A stretch of DNA of 64,000 bases, taken from assembly GCA_964518765.1 (NCBI GenBank), contig CAZFJC010000003.1, positions 81,435 through 145,434 of the forward strand, in the 5' to 3' direction. Every line of letters begins with the position of its first letter. The first letter of the stretch is position 1. Of this stretch, positions 24,816 to 33,106 are shown one piece after another. The translations under genes were made by a program, and so were the position numbers. Under the pieces are notes generated by a model. The model was not told the DNA's origin and did not search any database. It worked only from the letters and a program-made list of their open reading frames with translations. The stretch comes from CAZPNX01 sp964518765 (lineage in GTDB: Bacteria; Edwardsbacteria; AC1; EtOH8).

Positions 24816-27032
24816 ATGAAATTGTCGATGTTCGCGCTGCTGGCCTCAGTGGCCGCGATGGCGGCGCCAGCGGAAGCACAGGAAACCCAGGTTGCAGAAA
24901 CGAAGTCGATAGAGATGCGATTTACGGACGTGACGCCGCGCATCGATGGATCCATTGAAGACCTTTGGCTAGCGGCCGACTCGGCCTACGGATTCATCCA
25001 GCACGCACCCTATGAAGGGGCGGAGCCGGCCGAATCCACCGTGATCTATCTTCTTCAGGACGATGACAATCTTTACGCAGCCTTCCGTCTCCATTCAAAA
25101 AAGGCTCCTCCAGTGGCCAGCTACACCAAGGACGAGGACTACGTCATCCTTTTCCTCGACCCCCTCGGCTCCAAAACCACCGGCTATTTCTTCCAGGTGT
25201 TCGGCAGCGGGCTGTTCTACGACGGGCTGATTCTGGACGACGGCCAGGTGTGGGACGCCTCCTGGGAGGGGGTATGGGAGACCGCGGTTAGACTCTATCC
25301 GGACCGGATGGAGGTGGAGATGAAGATACCCTTCAAGTCGATCCGCTACCGGAAGGACCTTCCCGAATGGGGGGTGCAGTTTCAGCGCCACCATGCCCGC
25401 AACTGGGAGGAGGACCATTGGGTGCCGGTGACCGAGCGCGAGCCCAACCTGGTGTCGCGCTGGGGGACGTTGTCTGGAGTCAAGCCCGAGGCCCAGGGCT
25501 ACTATTTCGAGCTTTTTCCCGAGGGGTTCGTCCGCTACGAGAAGTTTCATGATGAGGAAACCTCGGCAAAGCCCAGGGCCAGCCTCAGCCTTAAGTGGGA
25601 CCTGACGCCCCAGACAACGCTCAACGCCACCGCTTATCCGGATTTCGCCCAGATCGAATCCGACCCCTATTCGCTCAACCTGTCGCGCTATCCCACCTAC
25701 CTGCAGGAGCAGAGGCCGTTTTTCGTGGACGGCAGCGAGGTCTTCCGTTTCTCCACCATCAACGAGAGCTCGTTCCAGCCGCTCAACATCTTCTACTCGA
25801 GGATGATAGGCAGGTCGGTCAACGGCGAGGCAGTGCCCATCAGGGGCGGGGCCAAACTGACGCACAAGAGCCGTGATTGGAACCTGGGCCTGCTGGCGGC
25901 ATACACCGATGAGTTCGATGACAGCGTTCATCTCGGCGGCTACAAGTACCCGGTTTTCGAACCCAGGCGCAGCTTCGGGGCGGCCAGGGCCAGCCGAAGG
26001 TTTTTGGGAAACTCGCAGGTCGGCCTGCTGGCCAGCGGCACCAGGCTCAACAGCGACACTTTCAACCTGGCCGGCGGCCTGGACGCCGTCTACCGGCGCG
26101 GATCAAGCCAGTTCTTGGTCCAGGGGGCCATCAGCGATCGCAACCACAAGCAGGGTTGGGCCTTCTCCTCGGGCTTCCGCGGCTACGCCGGGAAGCTGTT
26201 GTCCATGGCCCTGGCCGAGGCCATCGACGACTCCTTCGACGTGTCCGACATCGGTTTCGTCCCCTGGGCGGGGCGCCGGCGGGCCAGCGCCATGACCGGT
26301 CCCTTCTGGACGTTGTGCCACGGCCCGGTGCGTAATTTCTACCTGGCGGCGGGGGTCAACGTGGTGCGCGAGCCTGGGGTTGACCGGTGGTCCAGGTACG
26401 GGTTCCTGGTCAACAATATCAACTTCCGAGGCAACCGGGGGATCAACCTGGAGCTGGTCTATGGGACAAATATCGGTTTCGACCCGTACCGAATGGACAC
26501 CTTCGATCTGGTCTACCGCAGCGCCGGCTTTAACGCCTGGGGGCAACTCTGGGGCAACATTTACAACATGAGCCTCAACTACGAGCATGGGTACAACTAC
26601 CAGAGGGGCTACGCCGCCTACCAGGGATCGAACTACATCCAATATAATTACTCCATTGTCTCCCCGCTCTCGGTCGGTGCCAACGGCAACCTGTGGATCG
26701 AATGGAGCCAGAATAACCATGTCATCGGCATGGTGCCGCGCCTTAGGCCCAGCTTCCTGTGGCGGATCACCTCAAAGATGACGTTGAATTGCTTCAACGA
26801 GATGGTGATGGCCACCCCGGGCACAGAGCTGTCCCGCACCACCTTGAGCTCGAACCGGCTGGGGGCGCTGTTCTCCTGGAATTTCAAGCCCAAGAGCTGG
26901 CTTTACATCGCCTTGAACGACTACTCCGGCCAGGAGCCCAGGTTCGACGGCAATTTAATGCTGACCGATTACGTCATGCGGCCGCAGTACGCCATCGCCG
27001 CCGTCAAGATCCGGTATCTGTTCTACTTTTGA
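24816..27032 (+). CDS. DUF5916 / CBM9-like outer-membrane protein
   Basis: About 738 residues. The ATG at 24816 has AGAGGAGACCT upstream and gives a signal peptide (MKLSMFALLASVAAMAAPAEA). Residues about 25-220 resemble a family 9 carbohydrate-binding module (DVTPRIDGSIEDLWLAADS, DDDNLYAAFRLHSKK, AVRLYPDRMEVEMKIPFKSIRY). The remainder is the DUF5916 domain (YPDFAQIESDPYSLNLSRYPTYLQEQRPFFVDGSEVF), then a long beta-barrel-like region ending RYLFYF. Proteins of this type sit in the outer membrane; function unproven. It is translationally close to the DUF885 lipoprotein. Confidence 0.85.
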   Translation: MKLSMFALLASVAAMAAPAEAQETQVAETKSIEMRFTDVTPRIDGSIEDLWLAADSAYGFIQHAPYEGAEPAESTVIYLLQDDDNLYAAFRLHSKKAPPVASYTKDEDYVILFLDPLGSKTTGYFFQVFGSGLFYDGLILDDGQVWDASWEGVWETAVRLYPDRMEVEMKIPFKSIRYRKDLPEWGVQFQRHHARNWEEDHWVPVTEREPNLVSRWGTLSGVKPEAQGYYFELFPEGFVRYEKFHDEETSAKPRASLSLKWDLTPQTTLNATAYPDFAQIESDPYSLNLSRYPTYLQEQRPFFVDGSEVFRFSTINESSFQPLNIFYSRMIGRSVNGEAVPIRGGAKLTHKSRDWNLGLLAAYTDEFDDSVHLGGYKYPVFEPRRSFGAARASRRFLGNSQVGLLASGTRLNSDTFNLAGGLDAVYRRGSSQFLVQGAISDRNHKQGWAFSSGFRGYAGKLLSMALAEAIDDSFDVSDIGFVPWAGRRRASAMTGPFWTLCHGPVRNFYLAAGVNVVREPGVDRWSRYGFLVNNINFRGNRGINLELVYGTNIGFDPYRMDTFDLVYRSAGFNAWGQLWGNIYNMSLNYEHGYNYQRGYAAYQGSNYIQYNYSIVSPLSVGANGNLWIEWSQNNHVIGMVPRLRPSFLWRITSKMTLNCFNEMVMATPGTELSRTTLSSNRLGALFSWNFKPKSWLYIALNDYSGQEPRFDGNLMLTDYVMRPQYAIAAVKIRYLFYF

Positions 27033-27194
27033 TGGTGTCAACCATGCGACATGGAAAACCAACAAAAGATAACCTCTGGCGCCGCGAGCTAGAGCAAGAA
27101 CTCGTAAAGCCATATTAGAAGCGGCGAGGGCTTGAAATGGCCCTGCTGGGCGGTTCTCCGGCCAGGGGACTCGCGGCCCCTGGAGGTGCTGGAC

Positions 27195-27593
27195 ATGCTC
27201 CAGTACCAAACCTTGCTGGAGATATACATCTTGGAAGGTCTCATAGTCGAGATCGGGCACGGCACGACCTTCTCGCTGAAAAAGGATATAAACGAGGTGG
27301 CCGTGGAATACAAAGTGATGCCTCCCGACCATCAACGCAATCTGAGGGCCTGCGGCGAATGCCGTGACTTCCCCTGCCAACGGGTCGAGGATCTGCGAGC
27401 GCCCGGGGGAAGCTCCCCCCACAGGGCCTCGATCTTTTGGGATGCGGATACAGCAAATAAAATGGGATATGAGGCCCGGGCCGAGGCCCAGCGGGCTAGG
27501 AGGCAGGGCCCCTGGTGCGGCGCGCCTTTCACCTGGTACCAGGAACGCTGCGGCGTTTGCCGTAGGGGGCTTAAGGAAGTCCGGGGATATTGA
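27195..27593 (+). CDS. truncated DUF3795-like Cys-rich protein
   Basis: 132 residues from an ATG with GGAGG eight bases upstream. The C-terminal two thirds match DUF3795 proteins: LRACGECRDFPCQRVEDL, HRASIFWDADTANKMGYEARAEAQ, and a closing zinc-ribbon-like CGAPFTWYQERCGVC. The N-terminal Cys cluster found in full-length members is missing and replaced by an unrelated 45-residue stretch. The gene may therefore be a remnant or a fusion. The stretch 27033-27194 shows no gene I can support. Confidence 0.5.
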   Translation: MLQYQTLLEIYILEGLIVEIGHGTTFSLKKDINEVAVEYKVMPPDHQRNLRACGECRDFPCQRVEDLRAPGGSSPHRASIFWDADTANKMGYEARAEAQRARRQGPWCGAPFTWYQERCGVCRRGLKEVRGY

Positions 27594-27668
27594 GGACCAG
27601 GCCAATAGGCGCTTTGGCCCGTCTACGGGGGGACGAGATATATATTAATAACATAGATGGGGGAAAAC

Positions 27669-29033
27669 ATGTTCAGCCAGCTTGAAAAGATCCTATCCCT
27701 GGCCGACGCTGACTATGCCGACATCAGGTACGAGGAGATGTCGGAGACGACCATATCTTACAGCGGCAGGGAGCTGACCGAGGTTTCGGCCAACGATACC
27801 GACGGCTACGTCGTCCGGGTGCTGCACCACGGAGGCATGGCTTCGGTGGCCTTCACCAAGGCCGAGGAGGCCGAGAACGCGGTGCGGACTGCGGTGGAGA
27901 ATGCCGTTCTCTACGCGGAAAACAGCAAGAAGCCAGTCAAGCTGGCCGAGGCCGAACAGGTAATCGGAAGCTTCCAACCTAGTATGGCCGAAGACCCGGG
28001 CAAGTTGGAAATGAGGGAAAAGATCGAGCTATTGAAGACATACAACGATATCCCGCTTTCCAGCCCCAAGGTGGTCAACACCAACATGGGTTATAGCGAG
28101 GTGCGGAGGAAAAAGCATTTCGCCAACACCGAAGGCAGCCGGATCCAAGAAACCCTGATTACCACTGGCATTCGAGGGCTGATAACATCCAAAGATGGCA
28201 GCCTGACCCAGAACATACGGGTGTCGTTGGGCGGAAGCGACGGCTTCGGCACGTTACGGGGTCGGGAGAAGCTCTTCGAGGAGAAGACCAAGCTGGTCGT
28301 CGACCTGCTCTCCGCCCGGCCTGTTTCCAGCGGCGTCTACCGTTGCATCATCAATCCGGACCTGGCCGGGGTGTTCGCCCACGAGGCCTTCGGGCATTTC
28401 TCTGAAGCCGATATCGTGGAAACCCTGCCGGCAATGCGTCAGAAGATGCGGCTGAGGGAACGGCTGGGGTCGGAGACGCTAAGCATAAGCGACGATGCCA
28501 CTCGGCCGGGCCAGCTGGGTTTCTACAAATACGACGACGAGGGGGTGGCGGTGAGGCCGGTCCAGCTTATCAGGGACGGGATCCTGACGGGAAGGCTTCA
28601 TTCGCGGAGAACGGCGGCCGAGTTCGGCGAGCCACTTACCGGGCACTGCGTGGCCGAGGACTATCGCTATGCGCCCATCGTCCGCATGGGAACCATCTTC
28701 ATACAGCCGGGCCAAGCCGGCCTGGAGGAGCTTCTTCAGAAGGTGGGCGACGGGCTGTACCTGCGGGACGCCAAGGGCGGGCAGACGGCCGGAGAGAATT
28801 TCACTTTCGGGGCCAACTACGGATACCTGGTGAGGGGGGGTAAGATCGGGCCGATGATCAGGGACATCAACATCTCCGGCAACCTCTACCGAACCCTGAT
28901 GGACATCATAGCGGTGGGAAACGATCTGGAGCTGTGCCAGACCGGGGGCTGCGGCAAGGGTCAGACCAACATACGCTCCTGCCACGGCGGGCCGCACCTA
29001 GTGATCGACAACCTAGTAGTGGGAGGGATATAG
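27669..29033 (+). CDS. tldD: TldD family metallopeptidase subunit
   Basis: About 454 residues. The ATG at 27669 has GGGGGAAAAC upstream; an ATG four codons earlier is the alternative. The zinc-binding HExxxH is AHEAFGHFSEADIVETLP near residue 240, the hallmark of the active TldD subunit. GQAGLEELLQKVGDGLYLRDAKGGQT and the Cys-bearing LCQTGGCGKGQTN close the C-terminal domain. TldD pairs with TldE (PmbA) in a proteolytic chamber that degrades unfolded peptides or matures modified peptides. The partner is the next gene, directly abutting. Confidence 0.93.
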   Translation: MFSQLEKILSLADADYADIRYEEMSETTISYSGRELTEVSANDTDGYVVRVLHHGGMASVAFTKAEEAENAVRTAVENAVLYAENSKKPVKLAEAEQVIGSFQPSMAEDPGKLEMREKIELLKTYNDIPLSSPKVVNTNMGYSEVRRKKHFANTEGSRIQETLITTGIRGLITSKDGSLTQNIRVSLGGSDGFGTLRGREKLFEEKTKLVVDLLSARPVSSGVYRCIINPDLAGVFAHEAFGHFSEADIVETLPAMRQKMRLRERLGSETLSISDDATRPGQLGFYKYDDEGVAVRPVQLIRDGILTGRLHSRRTAAEFGEPLTGHCVAEDYRYAPIVRMGTIFIQPGQAGLEELLQKVGDGLYLRDAKGGQTAGENFTFGANYGYLVRGGKIGPMIRDINISGNLYRTLMDIIAVGNDLELCQTGGCGKGQTNIRSCHGGPHLVIDNLVVGGI

Positions 29034-30350
29034 ATGGAAAAGCTGCTGGAGATGGCGTCCGGGGCCGCCGATCAGGCCGAGGTCTTCGCCTGCGACCAGG
29101 TGGCGGATACGGTGACCTTCCAAGACTCGAAGCTTCACGACATAGAGACCAACTACCTGGCCGGCGTTTCGCTGAGAATCATAAAGAACGGCAAACTGGG
29201 CTTCGCCTACACCAGGAACCTCAAGGACAGGAAGACGCTGGTGGGAAACGCCCTTCGTTCCTTGGAGGGCGGGGTGGAGGCGGGATACGAACTGCCGTTA
29301 CGGAAAGAAGCGGTGAAAAAGGTTGACAACCATGATCCCTCGGTGAAAACGCTTAAGGGCGAACAGCTGTTGTCGGAGGCCAGAAGGACCTGCGATACTC
29401 TTAGGGAAAAGGTCTGCGGAGAGATAACGGTGGCGGCCTTCACCAACCGTGTGGTTCTGCGGATCATCAACAGCAGAGGTTTTGTTCATACCTCGGAATC
29501 CACCACCGCCGGCATATACGGCAATGTGGTTTTTCCGGGAACCGGAAGCGGTATCGGACGTCTTACCCAGGGCAAAAGACTTTCTGGCATGGCAGGATGG
29601 CTCATCGAGGAAATGACCGGGCTTTTCCGGCTGGGGGAAAAGGTGGTGGAGCCCAAGGGAGGCCGGATGAAGGTGTTGTTCATGCCCGGCAGCTTAATCA
29701 CCTTGCTGTGGCGCCTTTCGAGCGGGCTCAGCGGCCGGAGCATATACGAGCGGATATCACCCGTAGCCGAGAAGCTGGGCCAAAGGGTTTTCAGCGACAA
29801 GCTGACCGTGGTCGACGATCCGTTGGATGACAGCTATCCCGGGGCCCGGTCCTTCGACGACGAGGGTACGATCTGCGCCCCGCTGATCCTTATCGACCGG
29901 GGCGAGATCAAAAGCTTTTACTACGATCTCAACTACGCCAAGAAACTGGGCGTAGCTTCGACCGGCCATGGATACAGGTCCGGGCCCTGGGGGGGCGATC
30001 CGGTCAGCCTGAAGCCGGGGCCGGCGCTGGCCCATCTCTTCATCCGGCCGGGAAAGGCTTCGCTCGAAAAGCTCATCTCTATGATCGACCGAGGCATCAT
30101 CGTCGAGGGGGCGCTGGGGGCCCACAGCGGAAACATCCCCAACGGCGATTACTCCATCGGCGTCAGCCCGGGACTCTACGTGGAAAATGGAAATATCGTA
30201 GGCCGGGTCAAGGATGCCATGGTGGCCGGCAACATCTACCAGACGCTCCGGGAAGTGATGGAGCTGGGCGATACACTTTATCCGATCTTCGGCGGGGCCT
30301 GGGCGCCCCCCATCCTTTGCGACGGCGTCTCGGTGGCCACCAAGGGATGA
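29034..30350 (+). CDS. TldE/PmbA family protein
   Basis: 438 residues, with its start codon immediately after the TldD stop (TAGATG). It has the PmbA/TldE fold markers (NYLAGVSLRIIKNGKLGFAYTRNLKD, GLYVENGNIVGRVKDAMVAGNIYQTL) but no HExxxH, as expected for the non-catalytic partner. The segment GYRSGPWGGDPVSLKPG is the usual C-terminal domain entry. A TldD2/TldE2-type peptide-processing role is possible; I see no precursor-peptide gene nearby. Confidence 0.92.
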   Translation: MEKLLEMASGAADQAEVFACDQVADTVTFQDSKLHDIETNYLAGVSLRIIKNGKLGFAYTRNLKDRKTLVGNALRSLEGGVEAGYELPLRKEAVKKVDNHDPSVKTLKGEQLLSEARRTCDTLREKVCGEITVAAFTNRVVLRIINSRGFVHTSESTTAGIYGNVVFPGTGSGIGRLTQGKRLSGMAGWLIEEMTGLFRLGEKVVEPKGGRMKVLFMPGSLITLLWRLSSGLSGRSIYERISPVAEKLGQRVFSDKLTVVDDPLDDSYPGARSFDDEGTICAPLILIDRGEIKSFYYDLNYAKKLGVASTGHGYRSGPWGGDPVSLKPGPALAHLFIRPGKASLEKLISMIDRGIIVEGALGAHSGNIPNGDYSIGVSPGLYVENGNIVGRVKDAMVAGNIYQTLREVMELGDTLYPIFGGAWAPPILCDGVSVATKG

Positions 30351-30382
30351 GGATACCCCCGGGCAATGATTAATAGAAAAGT

Positions 30383-30550
30383 TTGATTATCTTATTTTTT
30401 CAGGTTAGCCAGTTCCTACGCCTCTAGATTATCCCGGCAAGGCTCGACAATACTGCTCCGGGGGCGCATTTCCGATCCGATGGTGGCGCGAAGTCGAGAT
30501 GGCCGGAAAAGGCGTCAGCCCATAATTTCCTGAAATATTAAGATAATCAA
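30383..30550 (-). repeat. MITE-like element, copy 4 (168 bp, inverted)
   Basis: Opposite orientation to copies 1-3. The 22-bp ends (30383-30404 and 30529-30550) match each other with few differences and start TTGATTATCTTA. The core reads CAATACTGCTCCGGGGG on the plus strand, the reverse complement of the other copies. An imperfect flanking repeat (AATAGAAAAG at 30372-30381, AATAAGAAAG at 30549-30558) may be an aged target duplication. It fills the gap between the TldE gene and the broken methyltransferase gene. Confidence 0.78.
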
Positions 30551-30568
30551 TAAGAAAGGGAATGCGTC

Positions 30569-31323
30569 ATGCCGGACCACAGCAAGACCTTTGCCAGGTT
30601 CCACCAACATAGGTGGATGAACGTCAACCGCCAGCTGACGCCCCTGCTGATAGAATACTACCTGAACAGCGAGCCCGGGCGCTGCAAGCTTCCGGTCCTG
30701 GAGCTGGGATGCGGCACCGGGCACGTAGCCCTCGGCTTCCTGGACAGGGGCTTTGAGGTGACAGCGGTCGATCCGTCGGTTTGGCCAGGGAGAGCGCCTC
30801 AGGCTACCTCGACTCGGGCCAAGCCACCTTTTTTCGTTCCCAGCTTGACAGGGCCCAAGTCGGCCAAGGCTTCGGGCTGTGCCTGGCGGTCCACGACGAT
30901 TTCAACCATTTCAGTTCGGTGGAGGCCTTGGCCGTCTGCTTCGGCCTGGCGTGGAAGGCTGTGGCCGAAGGCGGACTGTTCGTATTCGACCTCCACACTC
31001 GACACGGGCTGCAGAGGCTGAACAACGTCATCATTGAGGACAATCCGCAAGCCATGGCGGCCATCCGCGGCATATACGATATAGAGCGGGAGCGGCTGTT
31101 GGTGAAATTTACCGGATTCCTGCGGGCCGAGGACGGAAGGTACGACCGTTTCGACGAGCTGCTGGTCAACCACGCCTTCAGCCTGGAGCTGGTGGGCCAG
31201 GCGCTCAGGGATTCGGGCTGGGGCGAGTTCCACTATGCCAAATATACCGACCTGGGAAAGCCGCTGGCCGATCCGGAGAAGGTGTGCCGGGTCTTCGTGG
31301 TGGCCAGGCGCAAGCAGGATTGA
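30569..31323 (+). pseudogene. class I SAM-dependent methyltransferase, frameshifted
   Basis: The reading frame from ATG 30569 encodes an N-terminal segment with SAM motif I (LELGCGTGHVALGFLDRGFEVTAVDPS, residues about 47-73) and then runs into nonsense near 30780. The next frame, from about 30781, continues with ARESASGYLDSG, AVAEGGLFVFDLHT (motif after strand 4) and ends VCRVFVVARRKQD. Joined, they make a typical methyltransferase of about 250 residues, missing roughly one residue at the joint. Either a real indel or a sequencing or assembly error. Substrate unknown. Confidence 0.8.
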
Positions 31324-31332
31324 GGAATGACC

Positions 31333-32115
31333 ATGAGACAGGCGCTGATCAACAGGCTGGTGGAGGCTTTCGAGCCGAGGCCGGAAGCTTTGGCCTTCTG
31401 GCAGGGCGGGTCGGCCGCCTTCGAGCGCAGCGATGAGATGTCGGACATGGATCTCCAGATACTGGTTAAAGACGGCTTCGTCGACTGGGCTCAGGACCTG
31501 CTGGAGGCTACGTTGCGGGAAGTGGCCAGGATCGAGGCCAGCTACGTGCTGCCACAGCCGACCTGGCACGGCTACTGGCAGGGCTTCTACCGGCTGGAGG
31601 GGTATGGCCCCTACCAGATGGTGGACGCCGTCGTTATGAAGGAATCGGACAGAAACCTGCTTTCGGAGCCGGAAATCCACGGACAGGCCATAGTCTATTT
31701 CGACAGGACCGGGCGCGTTGGGCGGGAGCGGGCCGATCCTGAGGCCATCAAGTTGGCCATCAGGCAGCGCCTGGGCCGGGCGCGGGCCTCGGTCGAGCTG
31801 TTCCACTGCTTCGTGGACAAGGAGCTGGCCCGGGGAAGACAGCTGGATGCCCTGGCCCTCTACCAGTCGCTGGTGCTGGGCCCGCTGGTGGAGACCCTGC
31901 GGATGATCCACGATCCGTACCGCTTCAATTTTGGGGCTCGGTACCTGGATTTCTGCCTGCCGGCCGAAATAATCCAGGAGCTGCGCCAGCTTTCGTTTGT
32001 GGGCTCACCGGGTGAATTGATTGTGAAGAAGGGGTTCGCCCTAGGCTGGCTTAAACGCAACTTGGAGGCGATTGACCCCGACAGGTTATTCGATCCAGGC
32101 AAAGCAGGTTTTTGA
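31333..32115 (+). CDS. nucleotidyltransferase-domain protein
   Basis: About 260 residues. The GAGGA motif favours the ATG at 31333 over 31327. The N-terminal nucleotidyltransferase fold carries WQGGSAAFERSDEMSDMDLQILV, the GS...DxD metal-binding motif of the pol-beta superfamily (as in aminoglycoside and kanamycin nucleotidyltransferases). A third Asp is likely in MVDAVVM. The C-terminal half is helical and unassigned. Substrate unknown; resistance cannot be claimed. It directly follows the broken methyltransferase. Confidence 0.75.
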   Translation: MRQALINRLVEAFEPRPEALAFWQGGSAAFERSDEMSDMDLQILVKDGFVDWAQDLLEATLREVARIEASYVLPQPTWHGYWQGFYRLEGYGPYQMVDAVVMKESDRNLLSEPEIHGQAIVYFDRTGRVGRERADPEAIKLAIRQRLGRARASVELFHCFVDKELARGRQLDALALYQSLVLGPLVETLRMIHDPYRFNFGARYLDFCLPAEIIQELRQLSFVGSPGELIVKKGFALGWLKRNLEAIDPDRLFDPGKAGF

Positions 32116-32159
32116 AAGTCGATCAATCGGAGCGCTGGTCCTCAGCCGGCCAAAAGGAT

Positions 32160-32186
32160 AGCCCCGCCTTAGGCGGGGCTATTTCT
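32160..32186. terminator. bidirectional terminator shared by convergent genes
   Basis: Perfect 9-bp stem AGCCCCGCC / GGCGGGGCT with a 3-nt loop. The loop TTA is the reverse complement of the TAA stop codon of the minus-strand pseudouridine synthase, so that stop lies at the tip of its own terminator hairpin. Confidence 0.75.
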
Positions 32187-32894
32187 CAAGGCCGATATTT
32201 CTTTTGAGGTCAGCCTCCGGGCTTCGCCGAGGCCCAGGCCAGCCAGCTCGATGGGGCCGAACCCTATTCTTCTCAAACGAAGGACCCGGCGTCCCAGGGC
32301 CCGGAACATCATCCGCACCTCTCGTTTCTTTCCCTCCCTGATCTCTATCATCACCTCGGTGTCCGTTGACGAGCGGCGAAGCACCCTGGCCGCGGCCGGG
32401 CGGTATAGCTGTCCCTGGAAAGCGATCCCTCGGCGTAGGGGGGCGAGATCCGAGTCTACCAAGCCCCCCTCGATAAGGGCATGGTAGCTCCTTTTCAGCC
32501 CATATCTGGGGTGGGTAAGCCTCTCTATTAGACCTCCGTCGTCGGTCAGCAGCAGCAGGCCCTCGGTGTCGAAGTCGAGCCGCCCGACATATTTTAAATC
32601 CTTGAGATCTCGTGGAAGCAGGTCGTAGATGGTGGTCCGGCCGTAGGAATCTCGCCGGGTGCAGAGACAGCCGACCGGCTTGTGGTATGCGTAGTAGCGG
32701 AAGCGGGTTGGCAGCCTGGCCGGCCGGCCGTCTACCGATACCCGATCCTTTTCGGGATCGATCCTCAAGCCCATCTGGTTTACTATGCGGCCGTTGACCG
32801 CCACCCGTCCGGCGGCGATGAGCTCGTCGGCCTGACGACGCGAGGCCAGGCTGCAGCGGGAGAGGAAGCGGTTCAGGCGCTCTTTTTTCTCCAT
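32169..32894 (-). CDS. rRNA pseudouridine synthase, RsuA/RluB family
   Basis: Converts a specific uridine of ribosomal RNA to pseudouridine. 241 residues. The S4 RNA-binding domain comes first (LNRFLSRCSLASRRQADELIAAGRVAVNG). The catalytic domain has the active Asp in GRLDFDTEGLLLLTDDG, and KREVRMMFRALGRRVLRLRRIGFGPI near the end. Sequence cannot separate RluB (23S) from RsuA (16S) or RluF, although length and R(K)VRRM-like motifs favour RluB. Convergent with the nucleotidyltransferase and divergent from the Ca/Na exchanger. Confidence 0.92.
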   Translation of the reverse strand: MEKKERLNRFLSRCSLASRRQADELIAAGRVAVNGRIVNQMGLRIDPEKDRVSVDGRPARLPTRFRYYAYHKPVGCLCTRRDSYGRTTIYDLLPRDLKDLKYVGRLDFDTEGLLLLTDDGGLIERLTHPRYGLKRSYHALIEGGLVDSDLAPLRRGIAFQGQLYRPAAARVLRRSSTDTEVMIEIREGKKREVRMMFRALGRRVLRLRRIGFGPIELAGLGLGEARRLTSKEISALRNSPA

Positions 32895-32973
32895 ATGGTT
32901 AGAATAGCACTTGGTGACGAGGATTTCAAGGTCCGAGCCTCTGGAATTCCGGCCAGATCCGTCCCGATTTTTG

Positions 32974-33003
32974 TTGACAAAAATGCGGACAAAGTGCTAC
33001 ATT
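32974..33003 (+). promoter_or_regulatory. sigma70-like promoter of the CaCA exchanger gene
   Basis: TTGACA (32974-32979) and TACATT (32998-33003) with an 18-nt spacer. The predicted leader of about 100 nt (33010-33106) is GC-rich and can fold: GCCCC near 33014 pairs with GGGGC near 33050, and a further small stem GCCT/AGGC near 33058-33071 follows. I do not recognise a known riboswitch. Confidence 0.5.
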
Positions 33004-33106
33004 ATGAATATCCATGCCCCAACCGGAGGCTCCATAGCGACAGCCGGAGGGGCGCGGGCCTGCCGGAAGGCAAAGCAAAATCGAAAAGCGACTATTTTTC
33101 CTCAAC

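Noticed and set aside
26955..27605. 216-codon minus-strand frame over the DUF3795-like gene
   Set aside because: No recognisable domain, while the plus frame has CxxC pairs and family-like motifs; still not fully excluded because the plus gene is itself doubtful.
30383..30550. Repeat copy 4 as a simple rho-independent terminator of the TldE gene
   Set aside because: The inverted ends are 125 bp apart and the element is shared with unrelated sites, so a mobile repeat explains it better.
31333..32115. Antibiotic nucleotidyltransferase resistance gene
   Set aside because: Only the general GS...DxD fold motif is visible; no drug-specific signature and the context does not suggest resistance.
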